Origin: CAG-791 sp002449595
GTDB taxonomy: Bacteria; Bacillota; Clostridia; Lachnospirales; Lachnospiraceae
Reading direction: 5' to 3'
Length of the DNA: 22,818 bases
Assembly (NCBI GenBank): GCA_946539855.1
Contig: CAMNHV010000028.1
Coordinates: forward strand, 1 to 22,818
The notes beneath the pieces were generated by a model that was given only the letters and a program-made list of their open reading frames with translations, had not been told where the DNA came from and did no database searches. Positions 15,606 to 22,815 of the stretch are shown piece by piece. The position numbers and the translations under genes were made by a program. How positions within the stretch are numbered: the stretch's first letter is position 1; every line of letters starts with the position of its first letter.

Positions 15606-15637
15606 TCCGGCAGGCACTCACAGCGGCGCCCGCCGGA
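15606..15637 (-). other. Second intercistronic hairpin after the binding-protein gene
   Basis: TCCGGC and GCCGGA form a 6-bp stem, extended by GGC/GCC after one mismatch. With the 15565-15596 hairpin it makes two consecutive structures in the 169-bp spacer between the binding protein and the histidine kinase. No promoter was recognised in this spacer. Confidence 0.4.
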
Positions 15638-15713
15638 TATCAGCATTTGTCATCTCTAATGTTTCCGGGAGAGAAAGGCACGTTCCAGAGCGAACGACCT
15701 TTTCACCCCAGTG

Positions 15714-17087
15714 TTACTGGACCGTTGCGAATCCGGCATCCAGCGCTTCCGCCCATGCCTGGACGTCGATCTCATCCTTGTTGGTCTGCTCGGCCATGAT
15801 GTCCTGATAGACCGTGTTGTATTCGCTCGTCAGAGTCGTGATGCCCGCCTGGACGTACTGGGCGTCGCCCTGATAGCTGTTGATCTCGTTGATGCAAGGA
15901 CCCGCATCCACGTCGACGACAGCGCCGGTCAGGCCGCTCGCGCTGACTGCATAGAACTCAGCGGATTCCTTGGAGCACATGAACTTGAAGAATGCCTTCG
16001 CGACCTTCAGCAGCTCTTCGTCATCGGTATTGAAGACGCAGAAGTTGTTGCCGGGCTTGATGATCATCTTGTTGTCCGCGGGATCTTCCGAAAGCGGAAC
16101 CGGGAACGCGCCCATGTTGAAATCAGGATTGATCGCAGCGACACCGGAGATGATCCAGGAGCCGTTCATCGTCATAGCCGCCTTGCCGCTCGCCAGGTCG
16201 TTCTGGACGTCTGCCCATGTGACCGCGAACGGATCGTCGCCCCAGTACTTCTTGTAGGAGACGAAAGTTTCCATCGCGTTCTTCCACGCCTCGTCATCCG
16301 CGAAGTTGGAAGTGCCGTTCATCTTCTCTTCATACCATGCAGGGTTCTTCATGACCGTTGCAGGATCCGCATAGTTGTTGACGAAAATTCTCTCGCACCA
16401 CTGCTCAGCGAAACCGCCGCTGAAGGGCTGGACGCCTGCTTCAACGAGCTTGTCGCAGACTTCGGTCAGCTCGGAATTCGTCGTGGGAACTTCGAGGCCG
16501 AGTTCGTCGAACAGGTCTTTGTTATAGAAGATGCAGTACGCATTGACGTCGAGCGGAACACCGTAGACCTTGCCGTCAACAATGCCCTGTCCCAGCGTAT
16601 CTTCCGGGAAGTCCGCATAGTCGGACACATCCGTGACGTCCGCGCAGTAGCCTGCCGCGACGTATTCCGGGAATGTGGTCGTGTCCGCGTCGAAGATCAT
16701 CGGAGCATCGCCCGCAGCGGCTTTGGTCTTGACCATCGTCGCATACTGGTCCGCCGTCAGGATCTCGATGTTGATCGTGACGTTCGGATGCTCTTCCGTG
16801 AAGCGGTCAACACAGTACTGGACCCATGCCTGCTTGCCTTCCTCCTGCAGGTGGTGCAGCCAGGTAAACTCGATCGGATCGGAAGTGATCTCATCGTCCG
16901 CCGCTGCTTCCGCGGGAGCTTCTTCCTCGGCAGTCTCTTCCGCGGCCTCCTCCGCGGGAGCTTCCGCCTCTTCCTTCTCTTCCGTCGCCGCGGGTGCGGC
17001 AGCGGGAGCCGCTGTCGTCGCACAGCCGGCCAGTGCCGCGCATGCGAGCACCGCGCTGAGAACGATGGATATCAGCCTTTTCTTCAT
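15714..17087 (-). CDS. ABC transporter sugar-binding lipoprotein (CUT1 type)
   Basis: A 457-residue extracellular solute-binding protein. The lipoprotein signal ends in LAGC with acylated C22, followed by an Ala/Pro/Glu-rich acidic linker to about residue 65. The mature domain has family-1 binding-protein features: FTWLHH start, FTEEHPNVTIN, DGKVYGVPLDVNAYCIFYNKDLF, AAMTMNGSW. Ligand specificity cannot be read from sequence; by context it may bind a glycosyl-glycerol or other beta-galactoside. A perfect AAGGAGG lies 7 nt before the ATG. Unusually, the gene comes after its two permeases, 74 nt downstream, and is bracketed by stem-loops on both sides, which would allow higher mRNA levels than its neighbours. 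Confidence 0.93.
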   Translation of the reverse strand: MKKRLISIVLSAVLACAALAGCATTAAPAAAPAATEEKEEAEAPAEEAAEETAEEEAPAEAAADDEITSDPIEFTWLHHLQEEGKQAWVQYCVDRFTEEHPNVTINIEILTADQYATMVKTKAAAGDAPMIFDADTTTFPEYVAAGYCADVTDVSDYADFPEDTLGQGIVDGKVYGVPLDVNAYCIFYNKDLFDELGLEVPTTNSELTEVCDKLVEAGVQPFSGGFAEQWCERIFVNNYADPATVMKNPAWYEEKMNGTSNFADDEAWKNAMETFVSYKKYWGDDPFAVTWADVQNDLASGKAAMTMNGSWIISGVAAINPDFNMGAFPVPLSEDPADNKMIIKPGNNFCVFNTDDEELLKVAKAFFKFMCSKESAEFYAVSASGLTGAVVDVDAGPCINEINSYQGDAQYVQAGITTLTSEYNTVYQDIMAEQTNKDEIDVQAWAEALDAGFATVQ

Positions 17088-17129
17088 TTTTTTCCTCCTT
17101 TTTTACAGTGTCGTTTTACTGCATCTATG

Positions 17130-17152
17130 TTATCCCGCACCGCGCGGGATAA
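17130..17152 (-). other. Intercistronic stem-loop between permease and binding-protein genes
   Basis: A perfect 9-bp stem (TTATCCCGC with GCGGGATAA) around a 5-nt loop lies 9 nt beyond the permease stop and about 42 nt before the binding-protein start. There is no following T-run on the minus strand, so it is more likely an mRNA processing or stability element than a terminator. Confidence 0.55.
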
Positions 17153-17161
17153 GCATCTTGC

Positions 17162-17992
17162 TTATGATTTGACTGCCCCGGCCGAGATGCCGGCGACGAT
17201 ATACTTCTGCAGCAGCATGAAGACGATGACGACCGGCATCATCGCGACGATCGAAGCCGCGAAGGCCATCCCGTACTCCGAGGTGTACTGCCCGAAGAAA
17301 TAGAATTGCTTGACCGTCAGCGTGCGGACCTTGTCCTTCTGCAGCAGGATGATCGAGATCTGGAAGTCGTTCCAGAGCCACATCACGTGGAGCGCGGCGA
17401 CCGTCGCGGTGATGGGCTTTAAGAGCGGGAACACGATCCGGAAGAACATCTGGAGCGGGCCGCATCCGTCGATCAGCGCCGCCTCTTCGAGCTCACGCGG
17501 GACGGACTTGACGAATCCCACGTAGAGGAAGGTCGCGTAGGCGATACTGTAGCCGGTCAGCATCAGGATCATGCCGCCGAGGTTGTTCTGCAGGCCGAGG
17601 TTCTTGAAGATCTTGTACACCGGGATCATGAGGATCTGGAACGGGATCATCAGCGATGCCAGATACAACGAATCCAGCGACTTGATCAGTCTGCTCCAGC
17701 TGCTGTTGCGGGCGATGCTGTATCCGCCCATCGAGGAGAACAGTACGATCAGCGCCACCGAAGGGAACGTGATCGTCGCGCTGTTCCTGAGAGAGCGGGC
17801 GAAATCGCTTTTCTTCATACCGTCGATGTAGTTCGCGAGGTTCAGCGACTTCGGGAAGGCCATGATCGACTCCGCGATCTCCATCGGGGTCTTGAAGGAC
17901 GTGATCACGGCGAAATAGATCGGGGCGAGGAAAAACGCCAGCGCGATGAACAGGATGACCGTGGCCACGATGTAAGGAGTCTTGCGTTTCAT
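17162..17992 (-). CDS. Sugar ABC transporter permease, MalG type
   Basis: A 276-residue inner-membrane permease of the CUT1 family with about six membrane helices. The EAA loop that docks the ATPase is EAALIDGCGPLQMFFRIVFP (170-189). The protein ends in QKYIVAGISAGAVKS, the usual GlyTGAVK-like end of MalG homologues. It forms the channel with the permease upstream. The ATG at 17992 shares its A with the upstream stop (TGATG), and a GGGAGGTGG ribosome binding site lies 9 nt ahead; a GTG directly before it is an alternative start. No ATP-binding subunit is encoded in the window, so a shared MsmK/UgpC-like ATPase elsewhere must power it, as is common in this family. Confidence 0.95.
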   Translation of the reverse strand: MKRKTPYIVATVILFIALAFFLAPIYFAVITSFKTPMEIAESIMAFPKSLNLANYIDGMKKSDFARSLRNSATITFPSVALIVLFSSMGGYSIARNSSWSRLIKSLDSLYLASLMIPFQILMIPVYKIFKNLGLQNNLGGMILMLTGYSIAYATFLYVGFVKSVPRELEEAALIDGCGPLQMFFRIVFPLLKPITATVAALHVMWLWNDFQISIILLQKDKVRTLTVKQFYFFGQYTSEYGMAFAASIVAMMPVVIVFMLLQKYIVAGISAGAVKS

Positions 17993-18861
17993 CACAGTTC
18001 CACCTCCCTTCTGCGGAAGAATCTCGAGATCGTGTTTCCGAGCAGGATGCAGAACAGAGCGAAGATCAGGGCGACTGCCTGGCCGTAGCCCGCCTTGCTG
18101 AACTTGAACAGGTTCTCATAGACGTAGATCGCCAGCGTCCTGGATGCGCCTCCGGGGCCGCCCTCGGTCGCGGACAGCGTCATCGCGAATTCCCTGAGGT
18201 ACGAGGTCAGCGTCAGTGTGATGCAGACGGAAAACGCCGGCGTGAGCAGAGGCAGCGTGATCGTGCGGAACTTCTGCAGCGTCGTCGCGCCGTCCATGAT
18301 CGCCGCCTCATACAGATCTGTCGGGATGTTTTTGAGGCCGGAATAGTAGATCAGCATGTTGATGCCGCTGCTGTTCCACAGGCCCATCAGGATGATCGCC
18401 GGGATGACCCAGTTCGGATTGCCGAGCGGGCTCTTTACACCGAACGCGCTGAAGAACACTTCCTTGTAGATGAATTTCCAGATGAACGCCGTCAGGATCG
18501 CGCTGAAGCAGACCGGGATGAAGAAAATGGTTCTTGCCGCTTTGCCAAGCTTTCCTTCCTGCGCGTTCGCAAGGAGCGCCATTCCCAGCGAGAACACCGT
18601 TCCGGCGACGACGCCGATCGCGGCGAAGACGAGGGAGTTGCGGATCGGCTGCCGGATGCGAAGGTCCTTCAGGATCCCCGCAAAGTTCTGGAACCCGACG
18701 TAGTTGTAATCCTTGGTGATGCCGTTCCAGTCCGTGAAGGCGATATTGATGCCCATGAAGAACGGGACCACGATGGAAAAGCAGAAAAAGATGAATCCTG
18801 GCAGGATAAACAGATACGCGGCGATCTTCGTTGCCGTCGGCCTGTTCTCTTTGAGTTTCAT
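17992..18861 (-). CDS. Sugar ABC transporter permease, MalF type
   Basis: A 289-residue CUT1 permease with about six membrane helices. AAYLFILPGFIFFCF starts the first helix, and the EAA loop is EAAIMDGATTLQKFRTITLP (185-204). It is the first gene of the collinear block and pairs with the MalG-type protein with which it shares one base. I chose MKLKEN at 18861 because GGGGAGGG lies about 9 nt upstream. The reading frame is open for 19 more codons, but those are rich in Arg/Lys and lack a ribosome binding site. The leader from the predicted promoter is then about 85 nt. Confidence 0.94.
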   Translation of the reverse strand: MKLKENRPTATKIAAYLFILPGFIFFCFSIVVPFFMGINIAFTDWNGITKDYNYVGFQNFAGILKDLRIRQPIRNSLVFAAIGVVAGTVFSLGMALLANAQEGKLGKAARTIFFIPVCFSAILTAFIWKFIYKEVFFSAFGVKSPLGNPNWVIPAIILMGLWNSSGINMLIYYSGLKNIPTDLYEAAIMDGATTLQKFRTITLPLLTPAFSVCITLTLTSYLREFAMTLSATEGGPGGASRTLAIYVYENLFKFSKAGYGQAVALIFALFCILLGNTISRFFRRREVEL

Positions 18862-18951
18862 ACGCTTTTTCCCTCCCCTGCTTTGGCTGCGCCTTAAGTT
18901 TTTTCGCATTTTGTGCATAATGGGCGGTTTCTCCGCTTTATCTCTATAAGT

Positions 18952-18980
18952 ATTTTACCGATTGCGGTCATTCCATTCAA
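18952..18980 (-). promoter_or_regulatory. Sigma-70-type promoter of the ABC/TCS/galactosidase/glycerol block
   Basis: On the minus strand TTGAAT (18975-18980) and TAAAAT (18952-18957) are separated by exactly 17 bp. Each box matches consensus at four or five of six positions. Transcription should start near 18945, about 85 nt before the first permease. Three direct repeats end 8 bp upstream of the -35, the place expected for an activator. Confidence 0.7.
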
Positions 18981-18988
18981 CACTTCAT

Positions 18989-19042
18989 GTGCGAAATGCA
19001 CATATTCAAGTGCGAGATGCATCCTCCTTTGTGCAAAATGCA
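18989..19042 (-). promoter_or_regulatory. Three 12-bp direct repeats with 21-bp period, probable LytTR regulator site
   Basis: The plus strand reads GTGCGAAATGCA (18989-19000), GTGCGAGATGCA (19010-19021) and GTGCAAAATGCA (19031-19042). Starts are exactly 21 bp apart, about two helix turns, so all copies face the same side of the DNA. The 9-bp spacers are unrelated, so selection is on the repeats themselves. Copy 1 lies 8 bp upstream of the -35. Each copy is also a partial palindrome (GTGC...GCAC in copy 1). A weaker inverted copy lies at about 18904-18918 in the leader. LytTR regulators bind direct repeats with 21-22 bp period, and one is encoded in this block. Confidence 0.68.
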
Positions 19043-19074
19043 AGCAGGCCGGTGGGATATCCCGCCGGCCTGCT
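19043..19074 (-). terminator. Intrinsic terminator after the cyclophilin gene
   Basis: A very stable hairpin (about 14 pairs with one A-C mismatch, ATAT loop) lies 39 nt beyond the cyclophilin stop. On the minus strand it is followed by TTGCATTTTG, an imperfect T-tract that also contains the third operator repeat. It separates the cyclophilin gene from the transporter promoter. Confidence 0.6.
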
Positions 19075-19113
19075 GCCGAATACTGTATTTATTCTGAATT
19101 TTCCAATGACGAA

Positions 19114-19608
19114 TCATTCAACGACGACGGAAGCCATCTTCTGCTCCTGCAGCGGCCTGTCCTGGAAATCGCAGTCGGTCGCGGCCACTCTGTCGAGGAC
19201 GTCCAGCCCTTCCGTGATGAGGCCGAACGCCGCGTAAGAGCCGTCCAGATGCGGCGCGTCCGCGTGCATGATGAAGAACTGCGATCCCGCCGAATTCGGG
19301 TTCATCGAGCGCGCCATCGAAAGGACGCCCCTCGTGTGCTTCAGGTCGTTCTGCACGCCGTTCATCGCGAACTCGCCCTTGATCGTGTGGCCCGGGCCGC
19401 CCATGCCGGTGCCGGTCGGGTCGCCGCCCTGGATCATGAATCCCGGAATGACCCGGTGAAAGATCAGCCCGTCATAGAAGTGCTCATCCGCCAGCTTCTT
19501 AAAGTTCTCCACCGTGATCGGCGCGATGTCCGGGTACAGCTCGCCCTTCATGACGCCGCCGTCCTGCATCGTGATCGTCACGTGATAGATCTTTTTCTCT
19601 TCTGCCAT
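19114..19608 (-). CDS. Cyclophilin-type peptidyl-prolyl cis-trans isomerase
   Basis: A 164-residue cytoplasmic cyclophilin, which speeds cis-trans isomerisation of proline bonds. The conserved block FHRVIPGFMIQGGDPTGTG carries the catalytic Arg and the Gln-Gly-Gly stretch. GVLSMAR, GSQFFIM and LDGSYAAFG complete the active site. There is no signal peptide or membrane segment. Length and motifs are complete for a single-domain bacterial member. AAGGAA elements lie directly upstream of the ATG. It stands alone, 60 nt after the uroporphyrinogen-decarboxylase-family gene, and its own hairpin terminator separates it from the transporter block. Confidence 0.96.
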   Translation of the reverse strand: MAEEKKIYHVTITMQDGGVMKGELYPDIAPITVENFKKLADEHFYDGLIFHRVIPGFMIQGGDPTGTGMGGPGHTIKGEFAMNGVQNDLKHTRGVLSMARSMNPNSAGSQFFIMHADAPHLDGSYAAFGLITEGLDVLDRVAATDCDFQDRPLQEQKMASVVVE

Positions 19609-19668
19609 TTCCTTGTCCTGTTCCTTTCTGTCAATAGTGTTCTTATATCGTGAGGGTCTCGGGGTCCG

Positions 19669-20652
19669 TCAGAGGATCTCCCGCCTTCCTTCCGCATATT
19701 CCTGCGCTGCGTGCGCGACAGCCGCAAGCTTTCGGTCGTCCTGGTCGTTCTGCACCGAGCAGTCCGCGCAAAGGATCATAGCGTCCTGGCCGCCGGCGAG
19801 CTGGATCTGGCGGATCGTTTCTTTTCTGATCTCTTCCTCGCTGCCCGTGTGAAGGAGCTTCCCGGCGCGGTTGTCGAAGCCGCCCATCAGCACCGTCCCC
19901 GGCCTGAAAAACTCTCTCGCCCGCCTCATGTCAAGATCCTTCTCGATGTTTACGGACCAGTTCACGACCTTGAAATCGAGGCCCGTCCAAAGGTCGAGGT
20001 TGTTCGGCACGCCGCACCAGCTGCAGAGGTGCATGATGTTGTCCTCCGCGAGCTCGTTCGCGTAGTTCGTCAGGCGCTCGTCCCACGGATAGCAGTACTC
20101 CATGTACTCGTCCTTCGCGAACCGGTCGATCTCCCCCTGCTGCATGGAGACGAAGAAGCCGGTCGTGTCCGTCTCGTCCTTCAGCCGGCGCATCAGCTCG
20201 AAGTTCACGTCCTCCATGACCTTCATCGCCTCGGCGAGCGTCTTCCGGTCTTCCTTATAAAAGCCCATGATCGTCGTCTCATCGAGCGTCGTGTGCTTGA
20301 TGAAGGACAGCGGCGTATAAATGATGAAGAACAGCGGCGCCTCGATCCCGTCGATCAGTCGCTTCGTCCGCTCGATCTGCTCCGTGAAGAACGGGTGGCT
20401 CCGCGATAGTCCGATGTTTCCCTTCCAGCTGGCCAGGTCCTTCGGATCGCCGCCCGGCAGCGGATACTCCATGTAGCCATCCGTCTCCTCGACCAGGAAA
20501 TCCATCTCCGAGTCGTGAAAACTCCTGACCTGCCCCGCGATCATGCTCTCCTCGTCGTTTCCAAACGCGGTGAGATGACGGTAAAACGTCGTAGGAACGC
20601 GGTCGACCGGCAGTCCGCGCATCGCGTTTAAAGTTCTCTCCCTCTTATCCAT
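19669..20652 (-). CDS. Uroporphyrinogen decarboxylase family protein, possibly a methyltransferase
   Basis: A 327-residue protein of the URO-D fold, N-terminus MDKRERTLNAMRGLPVDRVP as in the non-haem members. No other haem gene is in the window, and the family in anaerobes includes MtaA/CmuA-type corrinoid methyltransferases. Candidate zinc ligands are H208 and C210 in MHLCSWCG and C295 or C298 in ILCADCS, which match the H-x-C ... C pattern of those enzymes. It lacks the N-terminal arginines typical of true HemE as far as I can see. No corrinoid protein gene lies next to it, so the substrate is unknown. GGGGGAG 4 nt before the ATG supports the start. Confidence 0.85.
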   Translation of the reverse strand: MDKRERTLNAMRGLPVDRVPTTFYRHLTAFGNDEESMIAGQVRSFHDSEMDFLVEETDGYMEYPLPGGDPKDLASWKGNIGLSRSHPFFTEQIERTKRLIDGIEAPLFFIIYTPLSFIKHTTLDETTIMGFYKEDRKTLAEAMKVMEDVNFELMRRLKDETDTTGFFVSMQQGEIDRFAKDEYMEYCYPWDERLTNYANELAEDNIMHLCSWCGVPNNLDLWTGLDFKVVNWSVNIEKDLDMRRAREFFRPGTVLMGGFDNRAGKLLHTGSEEEIRKETIRQIQLAGGQDAMILCADCSVQNDQDDRKLAAVAHAAQEYAEGRREIL

Positions 20653-20701
20653 GCTCTCCCCCTTTGCAACTGCTGTTTTTGCTGTGCCCTCTCTGATTTC
20701 A

Positions 20702-20707
20702 ATTATA
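20702..20707 (-). promoter_or_regulatory. Probable -10 element for the URO-D family gene
   Basis: A perfect TATAAT lies on the minus strand 49 nt before the start codon, in the 72-bp spacer after the zinc-ribbon gene. No good -35 is present 16-18 bp upstream, where GATTAA overlaps the end of the zinc-ribbon gene, so the promoter may be weak or activator-dependent. Confidence 0.4.
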
Positions 20708-20724
20708 CACCAGCGGAAGCTCTC

Positions 20725-21189
20725 TTAATCTAACGTGAGCGACTCCCCGCAGCTCGTGCAGAAAAGATCCAGCGCCTTGTTTTTCGCGCCGCAGTGCGGG
20801 CAGATCTTTACGTCCGCCGTGTATCCCGTCATGTAAGCGCCGCAGTACGGGCACTGCACCTGGCCTGCCGGCGACGCCTCCCCGCATTCCGGGCAGATCG
20901 TGTACTGGCTGAGTTCCCGGTCGACGATCTGGTCGAACATCGAGTCCCACTCCCGGCTCCGCTCGTCGAAGTTGTCGATCACCGACCCTTTATCGGAGTG
21001 ATCCGCCTTCGCCTCTCCGTACAGCTCTTCTTCCAAAGCCTTTGTGATGCCCTCGCCGGCCTCCTCGACCGTCTCCTTCGCCTTCTTCATGATAGGGTTG
21101 TTCTCGACAAAGCTCTGGAATGCGTTCTCCATCGCCGCATCCAGTCCCTTCTTCTTTTTATTATCAAACAGCTTATCGAAAAGATTCAT
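20725..21189 (-). CDS. Double zinc-ribbon protein of unknown function
   Basis: A 154-residue soluble protein. Residues 1-95 are charged and mostly helical (a Lys-rich start, then acidic), with no recognised domain. The C-terminal third holds two treble-clef zinc ribbons: C99/C102 with C113/C116, and C130/C133 with C144/C147, in CPECG, CPYCG, CPHCG and CTSCG knuckles. Such proteins often bind other proteins or nucleic acids; the role here is unknown. Its ATG overlaps the stop of the radical SAM gene by 4 bp (ATGA), so it is translationally coupled to it. Confidence 0.82.
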   Translation of the reverse strand: MNLFDKLFDNKKKKGLDAAMENAFQSFVENNPIMKKAKETVEEAGEGITKALEEELYGEAKADHSDKGSVIDNFDERSREWDSMFDQIVDRELSQYTICPECGEASPAGQVQCPYCGAYMTGYTADVKICPHCGAKNKALDLFCTSCGESLTLD

Positions 21190-22094
21190 GGCCTCCGATC
21201 CTCCTTTTCCCTATTCGGTACTGTATTTGCCAGCTTGCGCCGCAGAGTATTCAGCACCCGTTTTTTGTCTGTCGTCCACAGCGGCGCGATCAGCAGCTTC
21301 CGCGGCCCGTCACCCGTCATGCGGTGGATCACCATATCCTCCGGCAGGATGCGCACACTCTCCGCGATGAGATCCGTGTACTCCTCCATCGACAGCAGCG
21401 GAAACGGCTTCTCTTCATACTGCCTCGCCAGCTCCGTGCCCTTCAGGACATGCAGCATCTGAAGCTTCACGCCGTCCGCCTGCGGCTTCAGCGCCGCGAT
21501 ATACCGGACGGAGTCCAGCATGTCCTCGCGGCTCTCCCCCGGGAGCCCGAAGATCAGGTGCAGGATGACGGTGAGTCCCGCCGCTTTCAGCCGCGCGTAT
21601 GCGGCCTCGAAACAGCCAAGATCGTATCCGCGATTGACTCTTTTCGCTGTATCATCATGCGCCGTCTGCAGGCCGAGCTCCACCCAGACCGGCTTCTCCT
21701 TGTTCAAGGAGAAAAGCATTTCCATCACCTCATCGCCGAGGCAGTCCGGGCGTGTTCCGATTGAGAGCGCAACGACGTCCTCTCGCCGGATCGTCTCCTC
21801 ATACAGGCGCTTCAGGCGATCCACGTCTCCGTAAGTGTTAGTGAACGACTGGAAATATGCGATGAACCGCCGCGCGTCCGTCTTCTGCCGGATCCGCGCC
21901 TGCGCCTCCCGGATCTGCTGCGGAATCGGCGCAAACGCCGCCGCGAAATCGCCAGATCCTCCCTCGGAGCAGAACGTACAGCCTCCGGTTCCGACCGTCC
22001 CGTCCCTGTTCGGGCAGGTGCAGCCGCTGCTCAGCGAGAGCTTGTAGATCTTCTCTCCATATTCTTCTTTTAATACGTCTGAGAGATATCTCAC
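21186..22094 (-). CDS. TIGR01212-family radical SAM protein (YhcC-like)
   Basis: A 302-residue radical SAM enzyme. The 4Fe-4S cluster ligands are probably C27, C39 and C42 in CPNRDGTVGTGGCTFC, a spacing like that of Elp3-type enzymes. SIGTRPDCLGDEV, WVELGLQTAHDDT and HLIFGLPGE follow, all typical of the TIGR01212 family. The family has been linked to tRNA or protein modification, but I do not know its reaction. The start is GTG, whose bases overlap the upstream stop (GTGA), with GGAG about 13 nt upstream. Start by re-initiation after the flavoprotein gene is likely. It is followed by the zinc-ribbon gene with a 4-bp overlap. Confidence 0.93.
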   Translation of the reverse strand: MRYLSDVLKEEYGEKIYKLSLSSGCTCPNRDGTVGTGGCTFCSEGGSGDFAAAFAPIPQQIREAQARIRQKTDARRFIAYFQSFTNTYGDVDRLKRLYEETIRREDVVALSIGTRPDCLGDEVMEMLFSLNKEKPVWVELGLQTAHDDTAKRVNRGYDLGCFEAAYARLKAAGLTVILHLIFGLPGESREDMLDSVRYIAALKPQADGVKLQMLHVLKGTELARQYEEKPFPLLSMEEYTDLIAESVRILPEDMVIHRMTGDGPRKLLIAPLWTTDKKRVLNTLRRKLANTVPNREKEDRRP

Positions 22095-22651
22095 GGCCGG
22101 GTCTGCTCCAGCGGCGGCATCGCTGCTTCTTCCTCGGTGCTGATCGGATACTGCGCCTTTGCTGTCACTTCATCCGCCGTTACTTTTAATATCCGCAGGC
22201 GGTTCCGCCAGTCGTCCGTCATCTTGAGCGGTCCTCTGTATCTTCCGGTGTTTTTGCAGAGGCACTCGAGCCCGTGCAGGTACTCCTCCTCACGATCCGG
22301 CATGATGATCTCCGCCTTGCCGAATACATTAACGCTTCGGTAATCGTGCGATTCATTCCGATACGCTTTGTGTCCTACCCTGTCCATGAAGACGTTGACG
22401 TTGACCGCGACATGCGGATCCTGGCTGATCAGGTCGATCCGGTGTCCTCTCACTGCCATATGCAGCCAGAGGATGAGCTTTCCGTCCTCATCCCACTCGC
22501 AGCCGTAATTCATCGGCACGATGTACGGCCACGGCTCGTCGTGGATCGCGACCGTGCAGACCTCGGACATGCCGAGGATCGACTGAATGATTGCCGGGTC
22601 CGTGATTCGGCGATCTTCATGATACATTGTCAGGTTTTTGTGAATTGTCAT
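22091..22651 (-). CDS. Pyridoxamine 5'-phosphate oxidase-like flavoprotein (Nim-like)
   Basis: A 186-residue split-barrel FMN-binding family protein. ESVCTVAIHDEPWPYIVPMNY-like strands, the LWLHMAVRGHRIDLI segment and VFGKAEII near the barrel end are typical of the PNPOx-like group that includes nitroimidazole resistance NimA. Function beyond flavin binding cannot be told; many such proteins are general reductases. I chose ATG at 22651 because AGGAG lies 7 nt upstream; the frame is open for 48 codons further up but crosses the tRNA terminator and tRNA gene. It is the first of three overlapping genes. The 46-bp gap to the terminator holds no recognisable promoter. Confidence 0.85.
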   Translation of the reverse strand: MTIHKNLTMYHEDRRITDPAIIQSILGMSEVCTVAIHDEPWPYIVPMNYGCEWDEDGKLILWLHMAVRGHRIDLISQDPHVAVNVNVFMDRVGHKAYRNESHDYRSVNVFGKAEIIMPDREEEYLHGLECLCKNTGRYRGPLKMTDDWRNRLRILKVTADEVTAKAQYPISTEEEAAMPPLEQTRP

Positions 22652-22697
22652 TTGCAGCTCCTCTCGCACAGGCCTGCAGCGCAGTGATTCGAAATGA

Positions 22698-22737
22698 GAA
22701 AAAAGAAACCGGGAAACCAACACTCTGGCTTCCCGGT
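22698..22737 (-). terminator. Intrinsic terminator of tRNA-Val
   Basis: An 11-bp stem (ACCGGGAAGCC with GGTTTCCCGGT, one G-U pair) with an 8-nt loop is followed on the minus strand by TTCTTTTTTC. It lies 4 nt after the end of the tRNA gene. Confidence 0.85.
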
Positions 22738-22741
22738 CTTC

Positions 22742-22815
22742 TGCGACCAACAGGGATCGAACCTGTGACCTCCCGCACGTCAAGCGGACGCTCATCCCAG
22801 CTGAGCTATGATCGC
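22742..22815 (-). tRNA. tRNA-Val (anticodon GAC)
   Basis: A complete 74-nt cloverleaf. Acceptor GCGATCA pairs with TGGTCGC (one G-U). The D stem is GCTC/GAGC, and the anticodon stem TCCGC/GCGGG holds loop TTGACGT, giving anticodon GAC. The T stem ACAGG/CCTGT has loop TTCGATC. CCA is not encoded. The GAC anticodon reads Val GTC and GTT codons. The gene ends the window on this side, so other tRNAs may lie beyond it. Confidence 0.95.

Noticed and set aside
19629..19634. Minus-strand TTGACA before the cyclophilin gene as a -35
   Set aside because: No -10 follows at 16-18 bp; that position is inside the ribosome binding region. A weak CTGACG/TATAAG pair upstream has 19-bp spacing.
22652..22795. 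N-terminal 48-codon extension of the PNPOx-like gene
   Set aside because: It would cross the tRNA terminator and part of the tRNA, while ATG at 22651 has a good ribosome binding site.
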